A stretch of 64,000 nt of DNA from Zunongwangia atlantica 22II14-10F7 (GTDB lineage Bacteria; Bacteroidota; Bacteroidia; Flavobacteriales; Flavobacteriaceae). Positions 8,114 through 16,224 of this stretch are shown here, piece by piece. The DNA is taken from the NCBI RefSeq assembly GCF_002094855.1, contig NZ_ARYN01000009.1, positions 148,778 through 212,777 on the forward strand, read 5' to 3'. The stretch's first letter is position 1. Each line of letters opens with the position of its first letter. Position numbers and translations under genes: made by a program. The notes under the pieces are model-generated. The model was not told the origin of the DNA. It made no database searches and saw only the letters and a program-made list of their open reading frames with translations.

Positions 8114-9964
8114 CTATTTCTCTTCAAATTCCTTTTCTTTCTTATCGTAATATTCTTTTAGCGTATAAAAAGCTTTCTTTTTGTTGCCTTTATCATCAAT
8201 TAAACCTTTACGATTCCATCCTTCCTGATATTTAGGATTATTACGTTTTGGAGATCTAAAATCTACCAGAATCCAAGGCGCAAGCCCCATATAATTATCT
8301 GGCATATTTTCCATCATTTTTAGCGTTTCTTCGAAATACCATTCTTGGAATTCTTCACTCCATCGAGTCTCTTTATCGGCATGAAATCCACCTTTAGATC
8401 CTGCACCGGTTTCGCTAAAAAATAGCGGTTTATTGTACGCTGTTTCCCATTTCGATTTTACTTTAGCATGAGGCAAATCACCATACCAGCCCAAATATTC
8501 GTTTACAGAAACAATATCTGTATACTCTCCCAGTGGATCGTCGATATAGTTTGTTCCGCGGTTATAACCAACTTCTAAAGCAGCAGAAATCATTCTTGTA
8601 TCATCTTTCTCTTTAGCGTGCATCACAAGATTTTTCATAAACTCGGTTCTGGCTTCGCTAACCGGGGTTTCATTTCCTACAGACCAAATCACCACTGAAG
8701 CTTTATTTTGATCTCTAATAATCATTTCGTCTAACTGCTTCTTCGCTTTTTCTAGTACGGCATCGCTTTTAAAGTTGATCGTCCAGTACACCGGAATTTC
8801 ACTCCACACTAAAATTCCTAAAGAATCTGCTGCACGGGTCATATATTCGTTATGCGGATAATGCGCCAAGCGAACCATATTTGCATTTAGTTCTTTCGCC
8901 CAACCTAAAAGTTTATGAGCATCGGCAGTGTTTGTGGCTCTGCGGATTTCAGGAGCAATTTCTTCGTGAATACAAATTCCGCGCATAAAGATCTTTTCCC
9001 CATTCAGCAATACATCTTTTCCTGAAACTTCTACTTTTCTAAAGCCTATTTTATCGGTTAAGGTATTTTCACCCAAACTAAATTTGACCTCATAAAGCTT
9101 CGGATTTTTAGGTGACCATAATTCAAGTTTCTTTGCATCGAAATTAAAAGAAGCTTCAGAACCGCTAATATCAACTTTCTCTTTAAGACCAATTTCAGGA
9201 ATTTCAATAGTAATTTTTTCTTCGGAAGCTGAATTCAGTTTAAAGTGACCTGAAATTGTAAATTTCTTACGCTTCTTTGCTTTTTCTATATCCTGAGACT
9301 GCTCTAAATGCAAAGCATACTGCTGAATAAAATTTTGTGGTGTAATCACCAATTTCACATCACGGGTAATTCCGCCGTAATTCCACCAATCGGTATTTAA
9401 GGTTGGAACTTCATCTGCATGACGCTTATTATCTACTTTTACCACAAGAAAATTTCCTTTATCCTGAAGCAATTCCTGCGGAACTTCAAAATTAAAAGGT
9501 GTAAATCCACCTTTATGCATTCCAAGTTTTTTCCCGTTCAGATACACATGCGCCTCATAATTTACCGCACCGAAGTATAAAAAAAGACGTTCATTTTCCT
9601 CTAATTTCGGTTTATCAAAATCCCTTTGATACCAAACTGTCCCTTCGTAATATTTAAAAACATCGTCCTGAGAATTCCAATCTCCTGGAACCTGAATTGT
9701 ATAGTCATCACTATAACCATGCTCCTTTCTATCGGTTTTGCCATGTGGCTCTGGGTTATTCCAATAGGCTTCAGGATCTTTTTCTCCCTTCTCGGTATAT
9801 CGATAATTATAAAAACCAGTTTCATAAGGATCGATAATGTAATGCCAGGTGCCATTTAGCGAAACCTGCTTACGATTATGTGTATTTACGATTAAATTTT
9901 CCTGGGCAAATGCCGAGGCACAAAGCAATACTAAAAAAGCAGCAATAATTTTTTTGAATATCAT
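8114..9964 (-). CDS. Secreted GH2 glycoside hydrolase (beta-glucuronidase/galactosidase-like)
   Basis: Exo-acting retaining glycosidase of family GH2, 616 aa, with a Sec signal peptide (residues 1-20, ends AFAQ). The usual three core domains are visible: an N-terminal jelly-roll (LNGTWHY to VKVDNKRH), an Ig-like middle domain, and a TIM barrel starting near GIHEE-type segment RGICIHEE. The acid/base is Glu432 in WSVGNETP and the nucleophile is Glu518 in FFSETGAG. The length and lack of C-terminal extra domains fit beta-glucuronidase-type GH2 members better than the larger beta-galactosidases, but the sugar specificity is inference. It stands alone between the peptidases and the redox cluster. 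A 21-bp perfect palindrome at 10019-10039 lies about 55 bp upstream of its start. Confidence 0.88.
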   Translation of the reverse strand: MIFKKIIAAFLVLLCASAFAQENLIVNTHNRKQVSLNGTWHYIIDPYETGFYNYRYTEKGEKDPEAYWNNPEPHGKTDRKEHGYSDDYTIQVPGDWNSQDDVFKYYEGTVWYQRDFDKPKLEENERLFLYFGAVNYEAHVYLNGKKLGMHKGGFTPFNFEVPQELLQDKGNFLVVKVDNKRHADEVPTLNTDWWNYGGITRDVKLVITPQNFIQQYALHLEQSQDIEKAKKRKKFTISGHFKLNSASEEKITIEIPEIGLKEKVDISGSEASFNFDAKKLELWSPKNPKLYEVKFSLGENTLTDKIGFRKVEVSGKDVLLNGEKIFMRGICIHEEIAPEIRRATNTADAHKLLGWAKELNANMVRLAHYPHNEYMTRAADSLGILVWSEIPVYWTINFKSDAVLEKAKKQLDEMIIRDQNKASVVIWSVGNETPVSEARTEFMKNLVMHAKEKDDTRMISAALEVGYNRGTNYIDDPLGEYTDIVSVNEYLGWYGDLPHAKVKSKWETAYNKPLFFSETGAGSKGGFHADKETRWSEEFQEWYFEETLKMMENMPDNYMGLAPWILVDFRSPKRNNPKYQEGWNRKGLIDDKGNKKKAFYTLKEYYDKKEKEFEEK

Positions 9965-10018
9965 TTAAGACAGAATTTGATTAAAATATTTCAGGCCGAA
10001 GAAACTCAACCTGAATAA

Positions 10019-10039
10019 TAAATGTAAAATTTACATTTA
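10019..10039. promoter_or_regulatory. 21-bp perfect palindrome upstream of the GH2 gene
   Basis: TAAATGTAAA at 10019-10028 and TTTACATTTA at 10030-10039 are perfect inverted repeats around a single central A. The site lies 55 bp before the GH2 start codon, a sensible place for an operator bound by a dimeric regulator. There is no following T-run, so it is not a terminator. The regulator is unknown. Confidence 0.4.
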
Positions 10040-10171
10040 CTAATATAAAAAAATTACGCTATTCTGAATCGATATATAATAAAGCTATTTAAAAATTATT
10101 ACTGAAAATATCGAATATCAATAAAGCTAATATTTGAAGATTTTGAGTCTGATTTTTTTAATCTGAAACAA

Positions 10172-10267
10172 GTAAACTACCTCGGGGCAAGCCCACGAGG
10201 CCTTAGTTGGAAACAAATTTTTAATTTCGCGGCAAGCCTTAGGGTATTATTCCCTTTCGCGGAGCCA
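10172..10267. repeat. Cluster of GGCAAG-centred palindromic repeats
   Basis: One full unit, CCTCGGGGCAAGCCCACGAGG (10180-10200) in pieces CCTCG/GGGC-AA-GCCC/CGAGG, is followed by a second diverged unit (TTTCGCGGCAAGCC, about 10224-10239) and a third fragment TTTCGCGGAGCC (about 10255-10266). The first unit shares AGTAAACTACCTC and GGGCAAGCCC with a second cluster at 25104-25181. A dispersed intergenic repeat family is the simplest reading. Confidence 0.65.
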
Positions 10268-10275
10268 ATAAAAAA

Positions 10276-10301
10276 CCTCCTACTAATTTCTCAGTAGGAG
10301 G
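10276..10301 (-). terminator. Rho-independent terminator of the NmrA-like gene
   Basis: The stem CCTCCTACT (10276-10284) pairs with AGTAGGAGG (10293-10301) around an 8-nt loop. The A-run at 10270-10275 becomes a U-run on the minus strand, and the T-rich tract after 10302 would give activity on the plus strand too. It lies 26 bp downstream of the minus-strand stop at 10327. Confidence 0.85.
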
Positions 10302-10326
10302 CTTTTTATTTAGGTTGAAATCTTAT

Positions 10327-10989
10327 TTACGAACAAACTTTCGCTAAAGCATCGGAAATTTTATCCTCACCTTTGCTCATTTCTATCACTTTTCCGTAGG
10401 TTTTAGAATCTTTTAGAACGCTTAGAACGGTTTCAGCAACAGCCTGACGTGGAATTTCAGATCCTACTTCATCTGGGGTTTCGGTCATTAAAACCTTTCC
10501 GGCTTCATCCTCATCGGTTAAAAGAACGGGACGTAAAATCGTATAATCTAACGAACTTCTTTTCAGTTCTAAATCGGCATAATGTTTTGCGGTGTAATAC
10601 GGTTTCATTCCGTCTACTTTTCCCCAATACGAACGATCATCGCTATGCGAAGCGCCTACCATTACAAAACGCTTTACACCGTGTTTTTCAGCTTCATTAA
10701 TCGACTTGATCGCGCCATCCAAATCAATTTCCATTGTTTTATCGTGACCGGTTTTTCCGCCAGATCCTGCTGTAAACACCACAGCATCGTAGTTTTTGAT
10801 CACTTCGCCAATAGCTTCAGGCGTATTTTCTAAACTTTCTACCACCGTACCAACGCCCATTTCTTCAAAAAGTGGCTTTTGTTCTTCTTTTCTAATGAAC
10901 GCGGTAGGTTCAAAATCTTCAGAAGCACGCATCGCTTTGGAAATTCGTTGTCCAACTTTTCCGTGTGCTCCAATAATTAAAACTTTCAT
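10327..10989 (-). CDS. NAD(P)-binding atypical SDR (NmrA/YwnB-like)
   Basis: Cytosolic atypical short-chain dehydrogenase/NAD(P)-binding protein, 220 aa. The dinucleotide motif GAHGKVG is at residues 7-13, the strand-4 motif is VVFTAGSGG, and YYTAKHYADLELKRSSLDYTI followed by LRP is characteristic of the YwnB/YhfK/NmrA-like subgroup. An Arg in FIRKEE after strand 2 suggests NADP(H) preference (inference). It follows the MFS exporter gene by 67 bp and ends at a terminator, so it is probably the last gene of that transcription unit. The physiological substrate is unknown. Such proteins act either as reductases of reactive carbonyls or as redox sensors. Confidence 0.82.
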   Translation of the reverse strand: MKVLIIGAHGKVGQRISKAMRASEDFEPTAFIRKEEQKPLFEEMGVGTVVESLENTPEAIGEVIKNYDAVVFTAGSGGKTGHDKTMEIDLDGAIKSINEAEKHGVKRFVMVGASHSDDRSYWGKVDGMKPYYTAKHYADLELKRSSLDYTILRPVLLTDEDEAGKVLMTETPDEVGSEIPRQAVAETVLSVLKDSKTYGKVIEMSKGEDKISDALAKVCS

Positions 10990-11056
10990 ATCAATTTTTC
11001 TTTTTCGTTTATTTTCAAGTTAATTTTTCTTTCAGAGAATCTGTTTTAAAATTCTA

Positions 11057-12274
11057 TTAAACTTTGCTGCCTTTTAGGTTACTTCTTGCAAAAATTACTG
11101 CTGCGGAAGCGGTTGCGAAAAAAGCCATTATATAAGCCATAGTAACCGGGGAACCATTGTCTTCTCCAAATAAAGCCAGTAAAACTGAAGATAACACGCC
11201 ACTTCCATACTGAAATGCTCCTAAAAGCGCAGCGGCGGCTCCCAACATTTCCGGGGCTTTATCGAGCGCGGCGGCATTGGTACAGGCGGCGATAATTCCG
11301 TTCATTGAAAAGAAAAAGAATACCGTACCGATCACCGCGTAAATTCCGCCAATCTCAAACTTCACCAATAGCGCTAATGCGATTCCCGCTAGCATTGCTA
11401 CCGAAGTTGCTATTTTCAGCAAATTATCCAGTGAATATTTTCGCACCCAAATCCTGTTAGCGATACTGAAGCCCATTAGACCTAAAATATTGATCGCAAA
11501 CAACCAACCATAATATTCCGGTTCCACATCAAAATAGGTGATATACACCGCCGGCGAACCCGTGACGAAAGCGTAAACTCCCATATAGAAAAAGGTAACA
11601 CAAAGCGTGTAGACCATAAAATCTGAATTCTTAAATAGTCGGCCATATTTTTTAAAGGTTTCCAACAACGAAGTTTTGGCTTGTTTTTCTGGCGGAAGGG
11701 TTTCCGGCAAACGCTGAATCGCAATAAACATCACCGCGCCAAATGCTGCCAATACCCAAAAAACCACCGGCCAGGTACTGAATTTTATAATTTGACCGCC
11801 CAACAACGGACCGGCAATCGGAGCGATCGCCATCACCACCATTAAGGTTGAAAGCATCTCGGCTGCCTGTGTACGATCGTAACGATCGCGAATCATCGCT
11901 CGCGATAACATTGGTCCCACGCACGCACCAAAAGCCTGCACCACCCGAGCCGTAACGATCTGAAAAATAGTTTCTGAAAACGCACAACCTATAGAACCGA
12001 TAATAAATAAAATGAGTCCGATTCTTAAAGGCTTTTTTCTCCCGATTCGGTCGCTTATAGGTCCCCAAATGATCTGCGCCAAAGCAAAACCAATCAAAAA
12101 TCCAGAAATGGTTAATTCTACATCGCCTTGCAGATCTTTGTGCATTTGCGGCATCGCCGGTAAATAGATATCGGTAGAAAGTGAGGTGAACGCCATCAAG
12201 GCGCCTAAAACACTTATAAAATAAAGTTTTCCTACTTCGTTGGTATCGTTTGCTGTGGTTGGGGTGTTTTTCAT
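11057..12274 (-). CDS. MFS drug exporter of the Bcr/CflA type
   Basis: Inner-membrane proton-coupled efflux pump of the major facilitator superfamily, 405 aa, about 12 hydrophobic segments. STDIYLPAMP at residues 33-42 in the first helix and the motif-A loop GPISDRIGRK at 71-80 are hallmarks of the DHA1 Bcr/CflA subfamily. The motif-C-like GACVGPMLSRAMIRDRYD segment follows. It lies at the distal end of the redox/detoxification cluster and shares orientation with the downstream NmrA-like gene. Export of a small toxic compound or metabolite is the expected role, but substrate cannot be read from sequence. Confidence 0.92.
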   Translation of the reverse strand: MKNTPTTANDTNEVGKLYFISVLGALMAFTSLSTDIYLPAMPQMHKDLQGDVELTISGFLIGFALAQIIWGPISDRIGRKKPLRIGLILFIIGSIGCAFSETIFQIVTARVVQAFGACVGPMLSRAMIRDRYDRTQAAEMLSTLMVVMAIAPIAGPLLGGQIIKFSTWPVVFWVLAAFGAVMFIAIQRLPETLPPEKQAKTSLLETFKKYGRLFKNSDFMVYTLCVTFFYMGVYAFVTGSPAVYITYFDVEPEYYGWLFAINILGLMGFSIANRIWVRKYSLDNLLKIATSVAMLAGIALALLVKFEIGGIYAVIGTVFFFFSMNGIIAACTNAAALDKAPEMLGAAAALLGAFQYGSGVLSSVLLALFGEDNGSPVTMAYIMAFFATASAAVIFARSNLKGSKV

Positions 12275-12614
12275 TTAGGGGTTTAAAATGCTGTTTTAAA
12301 TTATTTAATAATTAGTATTTACTTTTTTTCATTGCCAAAAAAAGTAACAAAAAAGTCTAGGCTTATTTTTAATTCCTTGAATTGTGGAGAAAAAATTTCT
12401 GCCTGCGCTAGGAAAACCGCTACGCTAATTCCTAGCTCCACATCCTACGCTGAAATTTTTCCTAACAATTACTACTGAATTAAAAAGTAGACCAATTTCA
12501 AATGACAAATAAAAAGTACAAGAAGACAGCACAGGCGCAAAACCTAAAACTCGATCAAGAAAAACAAAAGAAGGTAATAAACCTGTTATTCCCTCCTTTT
12601 GAAGTTCAACCAAC
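12275..12614. other. 340-bp gene-free interval with a foldback element
   Basis: This gap lies between the start of the MFS gene and the stop of the cupin lipoprotein gene. It contains an A-rich segment (GCCAAAAAAAGTAACAAAAA near 12334-12353) and the foldback at 12386-12462. Short frames on both strands here (for example 12425-12631 minus) have low-complexity, unconvincing products. Nothing else is recognised. Confidence 0.5.
12386..12462. repeat. Foldback (inverted-repeat) element
   Basis: GCTAGGAA (12407-12414) is perfectly inverted as TTCCTAGC (12429-12436). Outside it, GGAGAAAAAATTTC (12386-12399) is matched imperfectly by GAAATTTTTCC (12452-12462), giving a nested structure of about 77 nt. 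Both arms also contain CTACGCT/CTGCGCTA-like words. There is no U-run, so an element or regulatory RNA structure is more likely than a simple terminator. Confidence 0.5.
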
Positions 12615-13121
12615 CTATTTTTCTTCTTCAAATGCTACTTCGTCTTGCCAAATCGCGTCGCCTTCTGCAATGTTTGGTAGGATAACCAGGTGACTCATTA
12701 CATTATTTTTTACCGCGCCGTGCCAATGTGAAACTCCGGGTGGGCATTTGATTACGTCGCCTCTTTTAATTTTTTCAAGCTCTTGTCCTTTGATTTGATG
12801 ATAACCTTCGCCTTTGGTCACGACCAAAATTTCGCCTGCAGGATGAATATGCCAATGGGTTCTTGCGCCGGGTTCAAAAGCTTCGGTTACCAGCATCATA
12901 TCGTATATCGAATCTTGCATCACGTGTGGTTTTACCCAAACATTGCCGGTATTATTTTCTGCGGAAGCTAAAGCGCCTTGCTGAATTTCTTCAACATTTA
13001 CCGTCGGTTGTTTCTTATTTTCTTCGGTTTGCGTTGTTGAAGTTTCCTGCTTACAACTTATAAAAAACAGTATTAGCAATAAGCCGACATTGGTGATTTT
13101 GAAGGCATTTTTTAGAAACAT
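12615..13121 (-). CDS. Cupin-domain lipoprotein
   Basis: Small exported protein of 168 aa. It has a lipoprotein signal (LILFFISC, acylated Cys at about residue 23) and then a single cupin barrel. Metal-site residues are visible in cupin motif 1 (RTHWHIHPAGEILVV) and motif 2 (GDVIKCPPGVSHWHGA). It closely resembles the other cupin lipoprotein of this cluster (21998-22540) and the cytosolic cupin at 18393-18791, so the three are paralogues. The family includes the manganese-dependent cupin hydroxynitrile lyases, but most members have unknown functions. It sits 20 bp downstream of the acetyltransferase gene and is probably in its operon. Confidence 0.83.
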   Translation of the reverse strand: MFLKNAFKITNVGLLLILFFISCKQETSTTQTEENKKQPTVNVEEIQQGALASAENNTGNVWVKPHVMQDSIYDMMLVTEAFEPGARTHWHIHPAGEILVVTKGEGYHQIKGQELEKIKRGDVIKCPPGVSHWHGAVKNNVMSHLVILPNIAEGDAIWQDEVAFEEEK

Positions 13122-13141
13122 AAAAGCTGATTTTGGTTGAA

Positions 13142-13738
13142 TTAATCTTCTAATTTTTTCAATTCCTTCGCCGGAATTCCACCGACCAATGTTCGTGGCG
13201 GCACATCTTTGGTCACCACCGCTCCTGCAGCTACCACCGAATGTTCACCGATAGTTACGCCCGGTAAAATATTCACGTTAGAACCAATCCACGCATTTTT
13301 CTTGATCGTCACTTTCCCCGGAACCAAAGTTTTGCGCTCCTTCGGTGAAATGGGATGATTTTCTGAAGTGATACTCACTCGCGGGCCGATCATTACTTCA
13401 TCTTCAATTTCGATTCCGCCTAAATCGAGCATCGAGCAATCGTGATTGATGAACACGCCTTTTCCTAAAGAAATATTCTTACCGTAATTGGTATAAAATG
13501 GCGGATAAACCGTGGTGGTTTCATCTAAATCTTTTCCGATCAATTCGCTAAATAGTGCTCTGCCTTTTTCAAGATCGTATGCTTTGTTGAAGTCTTTTAA
13601 AACTTTAAAGGCTTCGCTCGCAACTTCAGCCAATCTTGGCATATCGGGATCGCTCATCGAAACGCTTTCTTGATCTCTCAATCTTTTGATGATTGCATCG
13701 CGATCTTCAGCAGGTTTATGTTCTGTGTTGTTTTTCAT
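13142..13738 (-). CDS. Hexapeptide-repeat O-acetyltransferase (maltose/galactoside type)
   Basis: Cytosolic acetyl-CoA-dependent sugar O-acetyltransferase of the left-handed beta-helix family, 198 aa. The hexapeptide region runs from GIEIEDEVMIGPRV through KNAWIGSNVNILPGVTIGEHSVV to GAVVTKDVPPRTLVGGIPAK, and the likely catalytic His is in TSENHP. The N-terminal helical part corresponds to the Mac region. It is a paralogue of the gene at 17727-18302. It starts just beyond the terminator at 13788-13827, so it begins a new transcript with the cupin gene that follows 20 bp later. Acceptor sugar unknown. Confidence 0.87.
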   Translation of the reverse strand: MKNNTEHKPAEDRDAIIKRLRDQESVSMSDPDMPRLAEVASEAFKVLKDFNKAYDLEKGRALFSELIGKDLDETTTVYPPFYTNYGKNISLGKGVFINHDCSMLDLGGIEIEDEVMIGPRVSITSENHPISPKERKTLVPGKVTIKKNAWIGSNVNILPGVTIGEHSVVAAGAVVTKDVPPRTLVGGIPAKELKKLED

Positions 13739-13787
13739 TTTTCAGAAATTATCTATTTCAGCAACTGAATAATTTTCAGCATAAAAA

Positions 13788-13827
13788 AACCTCTCCGTAA
13801 TTCTATAAAATGAGCTCCGGAGAGGTT
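13788..13827 (-). terminator. Rho-independent terminator of the aldo/keto reductase operon
   Basis: AACCTCTCCG (13788-13797) pairs with CGGAGAGGTT (13818-13827). The A-run at 13783-13789 gives a strong U-run on the minus strand. It lies 29 bp beyond the stop of the aldo/keto reductase gene. Confidence 0.85.
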
Positions 13828-13855
13828 TAGTTTTAAAGTTTATTAAACTTCAATC

Positions 13856-14707
13856 TTATTGAAATACAGGCATTTGATTTGCATCGCCGTAATCTTTGAT
13901 CTCTTCAACATTTTTCAAGGTTGTCATATCTTCTTCAGAAATCTCAAAATCTACATCTGCGTTGTTGAGCATATGCTTTGATTTTGTGGTTTTTGGCAAT
14001 GGTAACACGCCTAATTGCAGGCTGTAACGAATTGCTAATTGCGCAACGCTTACATTGTATTTGTCTGCCATCTCTTTCACGGTCTCGTGATCCATCAACA
14101 CACCGTGACCAAGTGGAGAATATCCTTCGGTTAAGATGTCGTTTTTCTGAGCAAACTCGATTAATTCGCTTGGCGTTTTACCAATATGAACCAAAATCTG
14201 GTTTACCGCAGGTTTTACGTGACCTTTGTTTAGGATGTTTTCGATATCAGACTGTTCAAAATTTGACAATCCGATCGCTTTGATCTTTCCTGCTTCGTAA
14301 AACTCTTCTAAAGCTTTCCAGGCTTCTAAGTTTCCTTCGTCATAATTCCCGCCACGGAAATCATTCCAAGGTTGCGGACTGTGAATGATCATTAGATCGA
14401 TATAATCTACATCTAATTTTTTAAACGACTCATTGATCGCTTTTTTAGCGTCGTCGTAAGTCTTTTCTTCAGCAGCCAATTTGGTGGTAATGAATAACTC
14501 TTTACGGTCGATTCCGCTTGCTTTTATTCCTTTACCAACACCTTCTTCATTTTGATAGGCTTGTGCAGTATCGATATGGCGATACCCTAATTTTATGGCT
14601 TCTTGTACAGCTTCACTCACATCGTCGTTATCGACCATCCAAGTTCCTAAAGCTAATTTTGGTATTGCTACTCCGTTATTTAAAGTGAATTTTTCTTCTA
14701 AAATCAT
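13856..14707 (-). CDS. Aldo/keto reductase (2,5-diketo-gluconate reductase-like)
   Basis: Cytosolic NADPH-dependent aldehyde/ketone reductase of the AKR superfamily, 283 aa. The catalytic tetrad is complete: Asp46 and Tyr51 in YRHIDTAQAYQNEEGVGKG, Lys76 in FITTKLA, His109 in DLMIIHSP. The C-terminal cofactor segment LPKTTKSKHMLNN carries the K/S/R-type contacts with NADPH 2'-phosphate. Closest in style to the DkgA/DkgB group that reduces methylglyoxal and other small reactive carbonyls (family knowledge). The last gene of the block that begins with the cyclophilin-like genes. The PptA-like tautomerase gene precedes it by 43 bp and a terminator follows. Confidence 0.92.
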   Translation of the reverse strand: MILEEKFTLNNGVAIPKLALGTWMVDNDDVSEAVQEAIKLGYRHIDTAQAYQNEEGVGKGIKASGIDRKELFITTKLAAEEKTYDDAKKAINESFKKLDVDYIDLMIIHSPQPWNDFRGGNYDEGNLEAWKALEEFYEAGKIKAIGLSNFEQSDIENILNKGHVKPAVNQILVHIGKTPSELIEFAQKNDILTEGYSPLGHGVLMDHETVKEMADKYNVSVAQLAIRYSLQLGVLPLPKTTKSKHMLNNADVDFEISEEDMTTLKNVEEIKDYGDANQMPVFQ

Positions 14708-14750
14708 AATCTTCTTTTTTGGTTAAACTTATTTTTATTTTTAGTACTGT

Positions 14751-14984
14751 CTACTCATCAAAAGAATAGCCCGGCTTTTTGTACAGCGCTTCGATATTGG
14801 GTTTGATCTCTTTATCGTAAACCGCATCTTTCCAATCTTCTTTCGGAATATCTTCGATCGCTACCGAAACCGCTTCGTCGGGATTCTCGGTATTTTCAGT
14901 AATTACTTTGGTAAACAAATCGGCTAGTTTTTGCTTGTTTTCTTCCGATTGTCCCGCTGCTATTTTTAAATGTATATGTGGCAT
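14751..14984 (-). CDS. 4-oxalocrotonate tautomerase family protein, PptA-like
   Basis: Small cytosolic tautomerase, 77 aa, the same length as E. coli PptA (YdcE), which it resembles along the chain (MPHIHLKI at the start, EIKPNIEALYKKPGYS at the end). Removal of the initiator Met would expose Pro1, the catalytic base of the superfamily. PptA-type enzymes tautomerise phenylpyruvate and similar keto-enols in vitro, and the physiological substrate is not established. Here it is clustered with an aldo/keto reductase and cyclophilin-like proteins, which points to metabolism or detoxification of reactive carbonyls. Confidence 0.85.
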   Translation of the reverse strand: MPHIHLKIAAGQSEENKQKLADLFTKVITENTENPDEAVSVAIEDIPKEDWKDAVYDKEIKPNIEALYKKPGYSFDE

Positions 14985-15017
14985 TTTCTTTTTCTTTTCT
15001 ATTTTTTTCTGCGGAAA

Positions 15018-15479
15018 TTATTCTTCTACCAATTCGAATTTGGCTTCTTTATTTCCTGAGAATTTTAAATGTTTCACATCGGCTTCGTCGATTTTTCCAA
15101 CGCTCACCAATCCGCTACTGTATTTAAAATCTTTGTAGAAAATCGCGATATCTCCCCAAGGCGAATAATACGTAATATCTCCTGCTGAAGGATCGTAACC
15201 CGCCGGCGCACCTTGCGTAGAAAGCTTTGGCTTTGGGTAAAAAATCTTTTCGTTACTCGCGTAATCTTCCAATTCTACCGTTAACGGCAGTTGCGCAATA
15301 AGATCTTTTGCTGTGGCATTATCATATAAAGTCGCCATTAACTCAGTTTCTCCTATCGTTATTTTTAATCTCATTTTCTTACTATTTTCTTGTTGATCCT
15401 GAGCCGAAACCGAACTTGTAAAAAACCCGATCAAAACGACCAAAATCGATACTATTCGATATGTTTTTAAACCTTGCAT
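15018..15479 (-). CDS. Exported cyclophilin-like fold protein
   Basis: Protein of 153 aa with a signal peptide (residues about 1-26, ending SVSAQ) followed by a small cyclophilin-like barrel. The family signature is visible as LMATLYDNATAKDLIAQLPLTVELEDY, then GDITYYSPWGDIAIFYKDF and GLVSVGKID. This family is known from structural genomics and resembles cyclophilins in fold without a demonstrated prolyl isomerase activity. It is 28 bp downstream of a paralogue that lacks a signal peptide (15507-15890), so one member is exported and one cytosolic. The function is unknown. Confidence 0.8.
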   Translation of the reverse strand: MQGLKTYRIVSILVVLIGFFTSSVSAQDQQENSKKMRLKITIGETELMATLYDNATAKDLIAQLPLTVELEDYASNEKIFYPKPKLSTQGAPAGYDPSAGDITYYSPWGDIAIFYKDFKYSSGLVSVGKIDEADVKHLKFSGNKEAKFELVEE

Positions 15480-15506
15480 TATTTACCGAAAAAGAAGGGT
15501 AAAATG

Positions 15507-15890
15507 TTATACACTCTCTGAAACAGTCAACCTAATGTTACTGCCTAAATTCCTTATTTCTGAAAGCTGATTTTTATCTTCTACTTCACCAATTTTGATT
15601 AGTCCCGTGTGGGATGCCGATTGTTCTTCACCAGCATATAAAATCGTAAAGTAATTATCGGCTAAACAAATGTCGCCGTTGGTCCAGCCGTTGTGTTTAT
15701 CAGCTTCGTCAAAAGCTAATGGAGCAGGAATAATTCCGCAGTAATCAAATTCGTACTGGTCTAGATTTACCGTGTATGGCAATTTTGAAAGTACATCTTT
15801 TGCTGTTGTAGAATTGTTGAATTTTGCTTTGAATTTTTTCTCTCCTAGTTTAAGAATTACTTCGGTTGCTTTTTGCTGATCCTGACTCAT
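15507..15890 (-). CDS. Cytosolic cyclophilin-like fold protein
   Basis: About 127 aa from ATG 15890 (MSQDQQKATE). An ATG at 15923 is also in frame, but a TAATTTTG -7-like box at 15912-15919 lies between them, favouring the shorter start. The signature FKAKFNNSTTAKDVLSKLPYTVNLDQY, GDICLADNYFTILYAGE and GLIKIGEVED match the same cyclophilin-like family as the neighbouring gene. There is no signal peptide. This is the first gene of a probable four-gene unit: two cyclophilin-like genes, the tautomerase and the aldo/keto reductase. Biochemical role unknown. Confidence 0.8.
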   Translation of the reverse strand: MSQDQQKATEVILKLGEKKFKAKFNNSTTAKDVLSKLPYTVNLDQYEFDYCGIIPAPLAFDEADKHNGWTNGDICLADNYFTILYAGEEQSASHTGLIKIGEVEDKNQLSEIRNLGSNIRLTVSESV

Positions 15891-16224
15891 TTTTGTTTTG
15901 ATTTCTGTAAACAAAATTAGCAAGAATCACCCTCTTAAACTTAAGCTTTTCAAACTGAAAACTATGGAAATCAAACATCCTTTTAATTTAACTATTTTTA
16001 ACTAATTACTGATTTACAGTCACTTAAAATCGCGTTAAGCTTAACTAAACTTTAAGAAAACCAGGTATTTTTATAAATTTCAACACTCCTAAGGCATTTG
16101 ATTTTTATAATTTTTATTAAAATTTAAAAGCTATAAAAACAAAACCCCATTGAATACGATCAATGAGGCTTCGAAAACTAATAATCAAAATTTTTGAAGT
16201 TTTATTAGAACTCCGCTTTTATAA
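15891..16224. other. 334-bp gene-free interval between two blocks of the redox cluster
   Basis: The interval contains a -7-like box on the minus strand (TAATTTTG, 15919-15912) for the cyclophilin-like operon, and an imperfect hairpin at about 16149-16173 (CCCCATTGA / TCAATGAGG) preceded by an A-rich tract. That hairpin can act as a weak terminator for the DUF2255 gene. The remainder is AT-rich. No gene is seen. Confidence 0.5.

Larger units (their letters stand above)
9965..10326. other. 362-bp gene-free interval with palindrome, GGCAAG repeats and a terminator
   Basis: This gap lies between the start of the GH2 gene and the stop of the NmrA-like gene. It holds the 21-bp palindrome at 10019-10039, a cluster of GGCAAG-centred repeats at 10172-10267 and a rho-independent terminator at 10276-10301. 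I see no plausible protein or structured RNA gene in the rest. Confidence 0.6.

Noticed and set aside
12425..12631. Small minus-strand frame (68 codons)
   Set aside because: It lies in the foldback interval and overlaps the cupin gene end. Its composition is unlike neighbouring proteins and there is no conserved pattern.
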